Shown one piece after another: positions 50,330 to 58,681 of a DNA stretch of 64,000 bases (positions within the stretch are counted from its first letter, which is position 1; every line of letters starts with the position of its first letter). The notes beneath the pieces are model-generated. The model had not been told where the DNA came from. It did not search any database and saw only the letters and a list, made by a program, of their open reading frames with translations. The position numbers and the translations under genes were made by a program. Origin of the DNA: DATARH01 sp036489765 (GTDB lineage: Bacteria; Pseudomonadota; Alphaproteobacteria; ATCC43930; CGMCC-115725); the NCBI GenBank assembly GCA_036489765.1, contig DASXFE010000014.1:22475-86474 (forward strand), read 5' to 3'.

Positions 50330-51520
50330 TCACACTACCCCCTGCGCCCTGAGCGCCGCTATCTCCGCCGTCGCATATCCGAGGCTCGCGAGGATCTCGT
50401 CCGTGTGCTCGCCGAGGAGGGGGGCGTGGCGACGGTAGGTGCCGGGGGTTTCGGAGAGGTCGATCGGGGTGGGGGCGAGCGGCACCGTCCGGTCGAGGGT
50501 CGGGTATTGGCGCTCCTCGAGCAGATGCGCGGCGCGGATGTGGGGCTCGTCGAGCGCCTGTTGCGGCGAATAAAGCTGGCCGGCGACGATGCTGGCCTTT
50601 TCGAGCTCGTCGAGCGCCTCCTGGCAAGTGCGCTCGCCGCACCACGCGTTCATCCGCGCCGCGATGACATCGCCGTTGTCGGCACGGGCTTGGTCGTCCC
50701 TGAAGCGCGGGTCGGAGAGCCAATGCTCGTCGCCGATCATGCGGCACCAGCGGCGGAACATCGGCTCGCCGATGACGGTCGTGATGATCCAGCCGTCCTT
50801 GCACCTGTAGAGGTCGGAGGGGGCCGCGTTGAAGCCCTGGTTGACGATGCGGGTGCGGTTCACCCCGGTCAGCGACTGCTCGATCAGCAGCGAGTTGCTG
50901 ACGGTGAGCGCGGTGCGGAGGAGCGCGCCCTCGACCTTTTGCCCGCGCCCGGTCTTGCCGCGTTCCATCAGCGCGGCAAGCGTGCCGAAGGCCGAGCTGA
51001 GCGCGGTGCCGAAATCGACCCACGGCACCTTGAGCACGATCGGCTGGTCGGGCGTGCCGGTGAGGTAGGCGGCGCCGCTCATCGCCTGGCCGATACCGTC
51101 GAAACCATGCTTGTGGCTGAGCGGCCCGCCGGCGCCGAAGCCGGTGACCGTGGTGAGGATGATGTCGGGTTTGACCGCGCGGAGGCTGTCGAGATCGAGC
51201 GACAGCGAGCGCAAGACCGAGGGCGGCAGGTTGGCGATCACGACATCGGCGGTCGCGACGAGCTTTTGGACGATCTCGCGGCCTTTCGGTGCGGCCGGGT
51301 CGAGGGTCATGCCGAGCTTGTTGCGGTTCATCGCGAGGAACATCGCGCCGCCGCCCTCGGCGCCGGCTCCGACCGGGGCGACAAAGCGGTCCTCGCCGCC
51401 GGTGCGCCGCTCGATGCGGATGACCTCGGCGCCGAGATCGCCCAAGAGCGCGGCGCAGAACGGGCCGGCGATATAGCGGCCGAAATCGAGTACGCGGATG
51501 CCGTCGAGAACTCCCGCCAC
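50330..51520 (-). CDS. CaiB/BaiF family III CoA-transferase
   Basis: A 396-aa acyl-CoA:carboxylate CoA-transferase. It begins LDGIRVLDFGRYIAGPFCA, has GAEVIRIERRTGGEDR, and the catalytic Asp is expected at the family's conserved position after KPDIILTTVTGFG (GPLSHKHGFDGIGQAMSG). Start GTG has the strong GGGGAGGAAAGC upstream; the frame runs further into the preceding gene without resemblance. Together with the LeuCD-like dehydratase it could handle a C5-C6 dicarboxylic acid such as itaconate, mesaconate or citramalate (inference). Confidence 0.92.
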   Translation of the reverse strand: MAGVLDGIRVLDFGRYIAGPFCAALLGDLGAEVIRIERRTGGEDRFVAPVGAGAEGGGAMFLAMNRNKLGMTLDPAAPKGREIVQKLVATADVVIANLPPSVLRSLSLDLDSLRAVKPDIILTTVTGFGAGGPLSHKHGFDGIGQAMSGAAYLTGTPDQPIVLKVPWVDFGTALSSAFGTLAALMERGKTGRGQKVEGALLRTALTVSNSLLIEQSLTGVNRTRIVNQGFNAAPSDLYRCKDGWIITTVIGEPMFRRWCRMIGDEHWLSDPRFRDDQARADNGDVIAARMNAWCGERTCQEALDELEKASIVAGQLYSPQQALDEPHIRAAHLLEERQYPTLDRTVPLAPTPIDLSETPGTYRRHAPLLGEHTDEILASLGYATAEIAALRAQGVV

Positions 51521-51533
51521 GCTTTCCTCCCCT

Positions 51534-52331
51534 TCAGCCCGCCTTCGTCCAGTCGATATTGGCGCCGGGATCGGCCAAAAGGTCCGGCCCGCAGCACCAC
51601 GCGACATGGCTGTGCGGCACGTGGCTGCGCTCGACCCGATACCGCCGCGACAGTAGCGCGGCGAGCGCCGGATCGGCAGAGGCCAAATGCCGGTCGATCA
51701 ACCCCGCCACCTCGCGCGACATCGGGCCGGTCTGGCCGTGGATATAGGCGACGCGCAGCGCGCCGGGACGATCGGGTTCCCCGGCGAAGCGGTCACCGAG
51801 CCAACGATCGATCGCCGCCAAATCCTGCGCGGGATCGCCGAAGGAGGGATCGCGTCCGTAGAGCCCGTCGTAGAGATGCATCTCGTCGGGCTGGCGGCGG
51901 GCGCCCGCGATGACGTAGAGCGCCGGCATCACCCCGCCCGAGTGTCCGGTGAGGATCAGCCGGTCGAGGGCAAGCCCCACCCAGCCCAGCGCGTGATCGA
52001 TGAGCGCGTCGAACCCACCCTCCAACAGCGCCGGAAAATCGTACCAGCTATAGCGGACCCAATTGCCGCGCGGGATCAGCGCCAGGGTCGGGCGCGCGCG
52101 GCGGCCGAGATCGAGCCCACTACGCGGCACCTTCTCCTCGATCCGCATTGCACCGCCCTGCTGCGAGAACCCGTGCAGATGCACGACGACATCCACCCGC
52201 TCCGTCCCCGGCGGAATCGCGTTCCAGCGCAGGAACAGATCGGGCTGGGTCCCGATATGAGTGCGCAGGACGGGCGTGTCGGAGAGAAAAGCTTCTCCGG
52301 GCGCGGCGGTTGGAAGCGGTGCTGGTGGCAT
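51534..52331 (-). CDS. Alpha/beta-hydrolase-like protein
   Basis: A 265-aa protein with the hydrolase features VDVVVHLHGFSQQGG (oxyanion-loop region) and LILTGHSGGVMPALYV (nucleophile elbow GHSGG). The C-terminal VERSHVPHSHVAW provides candidate catalytic histidines. No signal peptide; no closer family recognised. It ends 13 bases before the CaiB-type gene on the same strand and is probably co-transcribed, perhaps as a thioesterase or lactonase of that pathway (inference). Confidence 0.72.
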   Translation of the reverse strand: MPPAPLPTAAPGEAFLSDTPVLRTHIGTQPDLFLRWNAIPPGTERVDVVVHLHGFSQQGGAMRIEEKVPRSGLDLGRRARPTLALIPRGNWVRYSWYDFPALLEGGFDALIDHALGWVGLALDRLILTGHSGGVMPALYVIAGARRQPDEMHLYDGLYGRDPSFGDPAQDLAAIDRWLGDRFAGEPDRPGALRVAYIHGQTGPMSREVAGLIDRHLASADPALAALLSRRYRVERSHVPHSHVAWCCGPDLLADPGANIDWTKAG

Positions 52332-52352
52332 CGACGAAGGCTACTCCAACAT

Positions 52353-52433
52353 CGTCGTCCCGGCGAAGGCCGGGACCCGGGGCTCAAACGCACGAGCGGA
52401 TCGCAGGTGGGTCCCGGCCTGCGCCGAGACGAC
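52353..52433. repeat. Imperfect palindromic repeat, family A copy 2
   Basis: GTCGTCCCGGCGAAGGCCGGGACCC at the left and GGGTCCCGGCCTGCGCCGAGACGAC at the right, with a TCAAACGCACGAGC centre. It lies between the divergent hydrolase genes. Other copies: 10418-10497 and 54208-54290. Confidence 0.78.
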
Positions 52434-52493
52434 GGAGGTGTTGATGTTCCGAGTATTGAAACTTAGCGTAGCTCAACCGCGAGAGAGACAACG

Positions 52494-53507
52494 ATGCCCG
52501 ATTACCAGATCTTCGAGGCCGGCGATGTCGTGCTGCAATCGGGGCTGACCTATCGCGGAGCCAGGCTCGCCTACAAGACCTTCGGCACGCTCAACGCGGC
52601 GAAGTCGAATGCGATCGTGCATCCGACCTCGTTCGGGGCGCAGCACACCGATCTCGAATGGGCGGTCGGCGAGGGAAAGGCGCTCGACCCCTCGAAATAC
52701 TTCATCGTCATCGTCAACAAGTTCGGCAACGGCCTGTCGTCGTCGCCGAGCAACACGCCCCCGCCCTTCGACCGCGGGCGCTATCCCTATTTCACGATGG
52801 CCGACAATGTCCGGGTGCAGCAACGCCTGATGACGGAGGTGTTCGGGGTCGGGCGGATCCACATGGTCTACGGCTTTTCGATGGGCGCGCAGCAGGCGTT
52901 TCACTGGGGCGCGTTGTTCCCCGAGCGGGTCGAGAAGATCATGGCGATCTGCGGCTCGGCCAAGACGTCGCCGCATAATTTCGTCTTCCTCGAAGGCGTC
53001 AAGGCGGCGCTCACCGCCGACGAGGCGTGGAGGGACGGCTGGTTCGCGACCCCACCAGTGCGCGGGTTCCAGGCGTTTGGCCGGGTCTACGCCGGGTGGG
53101 GACTAAGCCAGGCCTTCTACCGCGAGGAAGTGTGGCGGACCGTCGGGTATTCGTCGCTCGAGGATTTTTTCGTCGCGAGCTGGGAAGCCGGGTTCCGGCG
53201 GCGCGACGCCAATGACCTGTTGGCGATGCTGTGGATGTGGCAGCACGCCGATATCAGCGCCAACGAGCTTTATCACGGCGATATGGAAAACGCGCTCGGC
53301 GCAATCACGGCCGACGCGATCGTGATGCCGTGCGAGACCGATCTTTATTTCACCGTCGAAGACAACCGCCGCGAGGTCGCGCAGATGCCGCGCGCCGAGC
53401 TCCGCCCGATCCCCTCGATCTGGGGCCACCGCGCCGGCAACCCGGTCCTCAGCCCCGCCGACGCCAAATTCATCGGAGACGCGACGCGCGAGTTGCTGGC
53501 GCGGTAG
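52494..53507 (+). CDS. Alpha/beta fold hydrolase, homoserine O-acetyltransferase (MetX)-like
   Basis: A 337-aa protein with the MetX/Cys2-type fold. The nucleophile is Ser129 in VYGFSMGAQQAFHWG; other typical parts are the N-terminal RGARLAYKTFGTLNAAKSNA, an Asp in VMPCETDLYFTVEDN and the His in SIWGHRAGNP. The homoserine-contact features of true MetX are not evident, and many stand-alone members hydrolyse esters. GAGAGAGA lies near the ATG. It precedes the CMD gene by 128 bases. Confidence 0.85.
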   Translation: MPDYQIFEAGDVVLQSGLTYRGARLAYKTFGTLNAAKSNAIVHPTSFGAQHTDLEWAVGEGKALDPSKYFIVIVNKFGNGLSSSPSNTPPPFDRGRYPYFTMADNVRVQQRLMTEVFGVGRIHMVYGFSMGAQQAFHWGALFPERVEKIMAICGSAKTSPHNFVFLEGVKAALTADEAWRDGWFATPPVRGFQAFGRVYAGWGLSQAFYREEVWRTVGYSSLEDFFVASWEAGFRRRDANDLLAMLWMWQHADISANELYHGDMENALGAITADAIVMPCETDLYFTVEDNRREVAQMPRAELRPIPSIWGHRAGNPVLSPADAKFIGDATRELLAR

Positions 53508-53635
53508 CGGGCGGCTTGTTGGGCAAACCGGAGCCGCAAGCTGCCGCTGCTTTTCGTCGGAGGCGATTTAGCGCAAACCGACATCGAACCGGCATTGTGC
53601 ATTGCAGCCGGTCACACCCCAAAGGAGGAAACGCC

Positions 53636-54181
53636 ATGGCCCGATTGCCCTCGATCACGAAGAAGGAACAGGTGGCGGCGAAGGATTAGGCGACGTTCGA
53701 TTCGATCGTCGCGAGCCGCGGTGCGGTGCAGGGGCCGTTCACGATGTTCATGCACTCGCCCGAGGTGTCGGAGCGGGTCGCGCATCTCGGCGCCTATGTG
53801 CGGTTCGAAGGGTCGCTCGACATGAGGGTGCGCGTGATCGCGGCGATGACGGCCGCGCGGGAGTTCGAGGCGATGTATGTCTGGGGCGCCCAGACCGGCG
53901 GGGCGCGGCGGCAAGGTGTGGCCGAGACGACGATCACCGCGATCCGCGAGAACCACTCGCGCGGCATTCCCGAGGAGGACGCGCAAATCGTCGAGTTCAC
54001 GCGGCAGCTGCTGCGCAAGCACCGGGTCGACGAGCCGCTCTTCAAAGCGATGCAGGCGCGGTTCGGCAATGACGAGCTCGTCCAGCTCACGACCGCAATC
54101 GGCTACTACAGCTTGCTGGCGATGACTGTGAACGCCTGCGAGCTGGAGCCCGCCGCCGGGGCGGAAGTGCTGAAAATCTGA
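53636..54181 (+). pseudogene. Carboxymuconolactone-decarboxylase family gene with an in-frame amber stop
   Basis: AAAGGAGGAAACGCC precedes an ATG giving MARLPSITKKEQVAAKD, then TAG at 53687-53689. The same frame continues ATFDSIVASRGAVQGPFTMFMHSPEV and on through a full CMD/AhpD-like domain ending EPAAGAEVLKI. CMD relatives start with the same MARLP...TK and keep a Gln or acidic residue where the TAG stands, so a CAG-to-TAG change is likely. Reinitiation at GTG 53726 would give a 151-aa protein lacking the first helix. The AhpD-type CxxC is absent. Confidence 0.8.
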
Positions 54182-54207
54182 TCGGCGGCGACCGGCCGGG
54201 CCTCCCG

Positions 54208-54290
54208 GTCGTGGCCCCAGCGAGGGGCCGGGGTCCATAGTTCAAGCGCACGAGCGGCTGAAGAGTGGTTCCGGCCCTCGCCGGGACCAT
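54208..54290. repeat. Imperfect palindromic repeat, family A copy 3
   Basis: A diverged copy: GTCGTGGCCCCAGCGAGGGGCC at the left and GGTTCCGGCCCTCGCCGGGACC at the right, with the same TTCAAGCGCACGAGC centre as the copy at 52353. Confidence 0.68.
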
Positions 54291-54412
54291 GCCGCAGGAC
54301 GGCGCCTGCCCAAAATTAGTGCACTGCACAATTTACCGACGACCTAAGCTTAAGCGAGTCGGAAAATCACCGCCGTTCAGTCGGTAATTGCCCAATATTG
54401 AGCCAATTCGGC

Positions 54413-54427
54413 TGGCATGCCCCTTGC
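54413..54427 (+). promoter_or_regulatory. Sigma-54 (RpoN) promoter of the nitrate operon
   Basis: TGGCATGCCCCTTGC has the GG and GC dinucleotides of the -24/-12 elements at exact spacing (consensus TGGCAYR-N4-TTGCW). It lies 64 bases before the narK ATG. An AGTGCACTGCACA motif at about 54318-54330 is a possible, weak activator site, as expected for NtrC control. Confidence 0.72.
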
Positions 54428-54442
54428 GTCCTCCTCTTTATC

Positions 54443-54468
54443 CCGATGCGCTGCGATGCAGCAATCGG
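54443..54468 (+). promoter_or_regulatory. Stable hairpin in the narK 5' leader
   Basis: CCGAT pairs with ATCGG, and inside them GCTGC pairs with GCAGC around a GAT loop. It lies downstream of the sigma-54 start and upstream of the narK ribosome site. Leaders of nitrate-assimilation operons may be controlled by the RNA-binding antiterminator NasT; this hairpin could take part, but it is not a recognised NasT site. Confidence 0.45.
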
Positions 54469-54490
54469 AGTGGATGGAAGGTGGCCTTTG

Positions 54491-55873
54491 ATGAGCACGC
54501 GTGACCCCGCCTGGATTTCCGACTGGAACCCGGAGGACGAAAGATTCTGGGAAACGAAGGGCAGGATCGTCGCCCGGCGCAACCTGATCTGGTCGATCGT
54601 CGCCGAGCATCTCGGCTTTTCGATCTGGCTCGTCTGGAGCGTCGTCGTCACCAAGCTGTCCCAGGCCGGGTTCCACTACACGACCGACCAGCTCTTCCAG
54701 CTCGTCGCGCTGCCGGGGCTGATCGGGTCGCTGATCCGGTTTCCGTACACCTTTGCGGTGACGACGTTCGGCGGGCGGAACTGGACGATGTTCAGCGTGG
54801 CGGTGCTGTTCATCCCGACGATCGCCCTCGCCTATTTCGCGACACGACCCGACACGCCGTTCCCGCTGATGCTGGCCGTCGCCGCGACGGCCGGGCTCGG
54901 CGGCGGCAATTTCGCGTCGAGCATGGCAAACATCTCGTTCTTCTATCCCGACCGGATGAAGGGGTGGGCGCTCGGCCTCAACGCGGCGGGCGGCAATATC
55001 GGGGTCAGCACGGTACAACTCCTGGTGCCGCTTTTAATGGGGCTTGGCCTCGTCAACCTGTACCGGGCGACGCCGGGCGCGGGCGGCACCTATATCGAGA
55101 ACGCCGGGCTGATGTGGCTGCTGCCGCTCGCCATCGCGGTCTTCTGCGCCTGGCGCTACATGAACAACCTGACCTCGGCGCGGGCGTCGATCAAAACCCA
55201 GATCGCCGTCACCCGGCGCAAGCACACCTGGGTGATGTCGTGGATCTATATCGGCACGTTCGGGTCGTTTATCGGCTACTCGGCCGCGTTTCCGCTGCTG
55301 ATCAAGACGCAGTTTCCCGAGGTGACGATCGCGGTGGCGTTTCTCGGCCCGCTCGTCGGCTCGATTGCGCGGCCGCTCGGCGGGCTCCTCGCCGACAGGA
55401 TCGGCGGGGCGCGGGTGACGTTCTGGAACTTTGTCGTCATGGGCGCCGCCACGATCGCGGTCATGCATTATGGCGACGCCAAGAGCTTTCCCGACTTTCT
55501 CGTGTCGTTCCTGGTTTTGTTCGTCGCGACCGGGGTCGGCAACGGTTCGACCTATCGGATGATCCCGTCGATCTTCCGCGAGGAGAAGCTGAAGACCGCC
55601 GCGTCCGGCGCCGAGGGGCGCGCGGCGGCGCTTAAAGCGGCGAGCATCGAAAGCGCGGCGGCGCTCGGCTTTATCGGTGCGGTCGGGGCCTGCGGCGGGT
55701 ACCTGATCCCGCGCGGGTTCGGCGCCTCGATCGCCGCGACCGGCGGGCCGCATCTCGCGCTCGAAGTGTATCTCGGCTTCTACATCACCTGTCTCGCGCT
55801 GACGTGGTGGTTCTACCTCCGCCGGAACTTTCTGGCCCGGCTCGCGCCGAGCCTTGCCCAGGCACGGGTTTAG
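54491..55873 (+). CDS. narK: Nitrate/nitrite MFS transporter (NarK/NasA-type)
   Basis: A 460-aa inner-membrane transporter. Nitrate-porter features are clear: the opening ISDWNPEDERFWETKGRIVARRNL, GFSIWLVWSVVVTKL in segment 1, and the two glycine-rich nitrate signatures AGLGGGNFASSMANISFFYP and GFIGAVGACGGYLIPRGFG. The ATG at MSTRDPAWISDW is preceded by GAAGGTGG; an upstream frame extension would cross the hairpin and promoter. It leads the operon with nirB, nirD and nasA, so it supplies nitrate for assimilation. Confidence 0.92.
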   Translation: MSTRDPAWISDWNPEDERFWETKGRIVARRNLIWSIVAEHLGFSIWLVWSVVVTKLSQAGFHYTTDQLFQLVALPGLIGSLIRFPYTFAVTTFGGRNWTMFSVAVLFIPTIALAYFATRPDTPFPLMLAVAATAGLGGGNFASSMANISFFYPDRMKGWALGLNAAGGNIGVSTVQLLVPLLMGLGLVNLYRATPGAGGTYIENAGLMWLLPLAIAVFCAWRYMNNLTSARASIKTQIAVTRRKHTWVMSWIYIGTFGSFIGYSAAFPLLIKTQFPEVTIAVAFLGPLVGSIARPLGGLLADRIGGARVTFWNFVVMGAATIAVMHYGDAKSFPDFLVSFLVLFVATGVGNGSTYRMIPSIFREEKLKTAASGAEGRAAALKAASIESAAALGFIGAVGACGGYLIPRGFGASIAATGGPHLALEVYLGFYITCLALTWWFYLRRNFLARLAPSLAQARV

Positions 55874-55883
55874 GGAGGCCGCG

Positions 55884-58343
55884 ATGGACAGGATCGGCGA
55901 GATGGTGCCCCGCGAGCGCCTTGTCGTCGTCGGCAACGGCATGGCGGCGATGCGGACAGTCGAGGAATTGCTGCGCCGCGATCCCGATCGCTACGACATC
56001 ACGGTCATCGGGGCCGAGCCGCACCCGAACTACAACCGCATCATGCTGTCCTCCGTCTTGGCGGGCGAGAAGACCGTCGAGGACATCGTCATCAACCCCT
56101 ATGACTGGTACATCGACAACCGCATCGGCCTCGTGACCGGCGAAACCGCCACATCGATCGACCCTAAAGGAAAGACCGTGACGCTCGCCGGCGGCGGCAC
56201 GCTCGTCTACGACAAGCTTCTGCTCGCGACCGGGTCGAAGCCGCTGGCCCCGCCGATCCCCGGGCTCGGCCTGCCCGGTGTGCACGCGTTTCGCGACATC
56301 GCCGATGTCGATGCGATGGTCGCGGCCTCGGGGAAGTACCACCGCGCCGTCGTGATCGGCGGCGGGCTGTTGGGCCTCGAGGCAGCGTGGGGGTTGAAGC
56401 GGCGCGGCATGGCCGTCGCGGTCGTGCATCTGATGCCGACGCTGATGGAGCGCCAGCTCGACAAGGCTGCCGGCGAGCTGCTTCAGCGCGATCTCGACGC
56501 GCGCGGCATCGCGTTTTTCACCGACGGCCAAACCGAGGAGATCATCGGCAGCGAGCGCGCCGAGGGGGTTCAGCTCGCCGACGGGCGGGAGATCCCGGCC
56601 GACCTCGTGGTGCTGGCGATCGGCATCCGGCCGAACATCGACCTCGCGCGCGCCGCCAAGATCGAGATCAACCGCGGCATCCTCGTCGGCGACGACATGC
56701 GGACGAGTGCGCCGGATATCTACGCGGTCGGCGAGTGCATCGAACACAACGGCCAGGTGTTCGGGCTCGTCGCGCCGATCTGGGAGCAGGCGAAGGTCTG
56801 CGGCGCCCGGCTTGCCGGCGACGGGGAGGCCGCTTACGTGCCGCCGCCCGTCTTCACCAGCCTGAAGATCACCGGCATCGACGTGTTTTCCGCCGGCGCA
56901 CTCGCCGCAGCCGATGAGGCCGACGACGAGATCACCCTCCATGACGCCAAACGAGGCGTCTACAAGAAGGTCGTGCTGCGCGACAACCGCGTCGTCGGCA
57001 GCGTGATGTACGGCAGCGTCGCCGATGGCCCCTGGTACGTGGATCTGATGCGCGAGAAGACCGACGTCTCCGCCTTCCGCGACCAGCTTGTCTTCGGCCG
57101 CGCCTTTGCCGAGGCGGCCGGCGCACCGGCACCGACACTCGACATCGCGGCGATGCCCGACGACGAACAGGTCTGCGGCTGCAACGGCGTGACCAAAGGG
57201 CGCATATGCTCAACTATCGCTGAATGTGGCCTGACGACGCTCGACGCGGTGCGCGCGCATACCAAGGCATCGGCCTCGTGCGGGCAATGCACCGGCAAGG
57301 TCGAGGCGATTCTCGCGCATCTGGGCGGGACGGTGGCGCACAACCCCGACCCGCCAATGTGCAAATGCACCGATCACGGGCATGATTTCGTCCGCGCCGA
57401 GATCGTGGCGCAGGGGCTCGCGACAATCGCCGAAGTGCGCGAGGCGCTCGGCTGGAAGACCGCAGACGGCTGCCAGAAGTGCCGGCCGGCACTCAACTAC
57501 TACCTCGTCTGCGCCTGGCCCGAGACCTATCGCGACGACCCGCAATCGCGCTTCATCAACGAGCGCGCCCACGCCAACATCCAGAAGGACGGCACCTTCT
57601 CGGTCGTGCCGCGGATGTGGGGCGGACTCACCAACCCCACCGAACTGCGCGCGATCGCCGACGCCGCCGACAAATACGCGATCCCGACGGTCAAGATCAC
57701 CGGCGGCCAGCGCATCGACCTACTCGGCGTAAAGAAGGAAGAGCTCCCCGCGGTCTGGGCCGATCTCAACAAGGCCGGCCTCGTCTCCGGGCACGCCTAT
57801 GCCAAGGGTCTCAGGACGGTGAAGACCTGCGTCGGCAGCGAATGGTGCCGGTTCGGGACGCAGGATTCGACTGGGCTCGGGGTCAAGATCGAGCAGATGT
57901 GCTGGGGCTCGTGGACCCCGCACAAGGTGAAGCTCGCCGTGTCGGGCTGCCCGCGCAACTGCGCCGAGGCGACGATCAAGGATATCGGGATCGTCTGCGT
58001 CGATGCCGGGTATGAGATCGTGGTCGGCGGCAATGGCGGGGTCGAGGTGCGCGTCACCGACCACCTCGTGCGCGTCGCGACCGAGGGCGAGGTGCTCGAA
58101 TATGTCGGCGCCTTCCTGCAGCTCTACCGCGAAGAGGCGCGCTATCTCGAGCGGACGGCACCCTGGGTGGCGCGGCGCGGCATCGGGTATGTGCGCGAGC
58201 GGCTCACCGACGACCCGGCCCATCGCCGGGCCCTCTACAAGCGGTTCCTCGTGTCGCAGGGCCCGGTGCAGATCGATCCCTGGCACCAGCGCGCGAGCGG
58301 GGCCGAGGCGCACGAATACCGCGCACTGGCCGGGGTCGAATAG
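55884..58343 (+). CDS. nirB: Assimilatory nitrite reductase large subunit NirB
   Basis: An 819-aa NAD(P)H-dependent enzyme reducing nitrite to ammonium. The N-terminal FAD/NAD reductase (VVVGNGMAAMRTVEE, IGGGLLGLEAAWGLKRRG) is followed by two BFD-like [2Fe-2S] motifs (CGCNGVTKGRIC with CGQC about 432-466; CKCTDHG with CQKC about 495-532). The sirohaem domain has TCVGSEWCRFG (about 648) and SGCPRNC (about 688-694) for the [4Fe-4S]-sirohaem centre. The ATG follows GGGAGG. nirD is two bases downstream. Confidence 0.97.
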   Translation: MDRIGEMVPRERLVVVGNGMAAMRTVEELLRRDPDRYDITVIGAEPHPNYNRIMLSSVLAGEKTVEDIVINPYDWYIDNRIGLVTGETATSIDPKGKTVTLAGGGTLVYDKLLLATGSKPLAPPIPGLGLPGVHAFRDIADVDAMVAASGKYHRAVVIGGGLLGLEAAWGLKRRGMAVAVVHLMPTLMERQLDKAAGELLQRDLDARGIAFFTDGQTEEIIGSERAEGVQLADGREIPADLVVLAIGIRPNIDLARAAKIEINRGILVGDDMRTSAPDIYAVGECIEHNGQVFGLVAPIWEQAKVCGARLAGDGEAAYVPPPVFTSLKITGIDVFSAGALAAADEADDEITLHDAKRGVYKKVVLRDNRVVGSVMYGSVADGPWYVDLMREKTDVSAFRDQLVFGRAFAEAAGAPAPTLDIAAMPDDEQVCGCNGVTKGRICSTIAECGLTTLDAVRAHTKASASCGQCTGKVEAILAHLGGTVAHNPDPPMCKCTDHGHDFVRAEIVAQGLATIAEVREALGWKTADGCQKCRPALNYYLVCAWPETYRDDPQSRFINERAHANIQKDGTFSVVPRMWGGLTNPTELRAIADAADKYAIPTVKITGGQRIDLLGVKKEELPAVWADLNKAGLVSGHAYAKGLRTVKTCVGSEWCRFGTQDSTGLGVKIEQMCWGSWTPHKVKLAVSGCPRNCAEATIKDIGIVCVDAGYEIVVGGNGGVEVRVTDHLVRVATEGEVLEYVGAFLQLYREEARYLERTAPWVARRGIGYVRERLTDDPAHRRALYKRFLVSQGPVQIDPWHQRASGAEAHEYRALAGVE

Positions 58344-58345
58344 CG

Positions 58346-58681
58346 ATGGCACGCTGGATCGAAATCGGCGACCTCGCCGACATCCCGCGACGCGGCGCGC
58401 GACGCGTGCGCGGGTTTGGGCCGTCGGTCGCCGTGTTTCGCACCGCGGACGACCGCGTCTTCGCCCTCGTCGACCGCTGCCCGCACAAGGCCGGCCCCCT
58501 GTCCGAGGGCATCGTGCAGGGCTGCGCGGTCGCCTGCCCCCTGCACGGCTGGGTCATCGACCTCGAAAGCGGCGAGGCCGAGGCGCCCGACGCGGGTCGC
58601 GTGCCGACGGTGCCGGTGAGGGTCGACGGCGGGCGCATCCTCATGGCCGCGCCGGCGCTCGAACAATCGGACGCGGCGTGA
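58346..58681 (+). CDS. nirD: Nitrite reductase small subunit NirD (Rieske-type)
   Basis: A 111-aa Rieske ferredoxin-like partner of NirB. Both cluster-binding boxes are present: CPHKAGPL (about 47-54) and CPLHGWVIDL (about 66-75), so the [2Fe-2S] site looks functional, unlike E. coli NirD, which lacks the ligands. Its stop overlaps the GTG of nasA (GTGA). Confidence 0.93.
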   Translation: MARWIEIGDLADIPRRGARRVRGFGPSVAVFRTADDRVFALVDRCPHKAGPLSEGIVQGCAVACPLHGWVIDLESGEAEAPDAGRVPTVPVRVDGGRILMAAPALEQSDAA

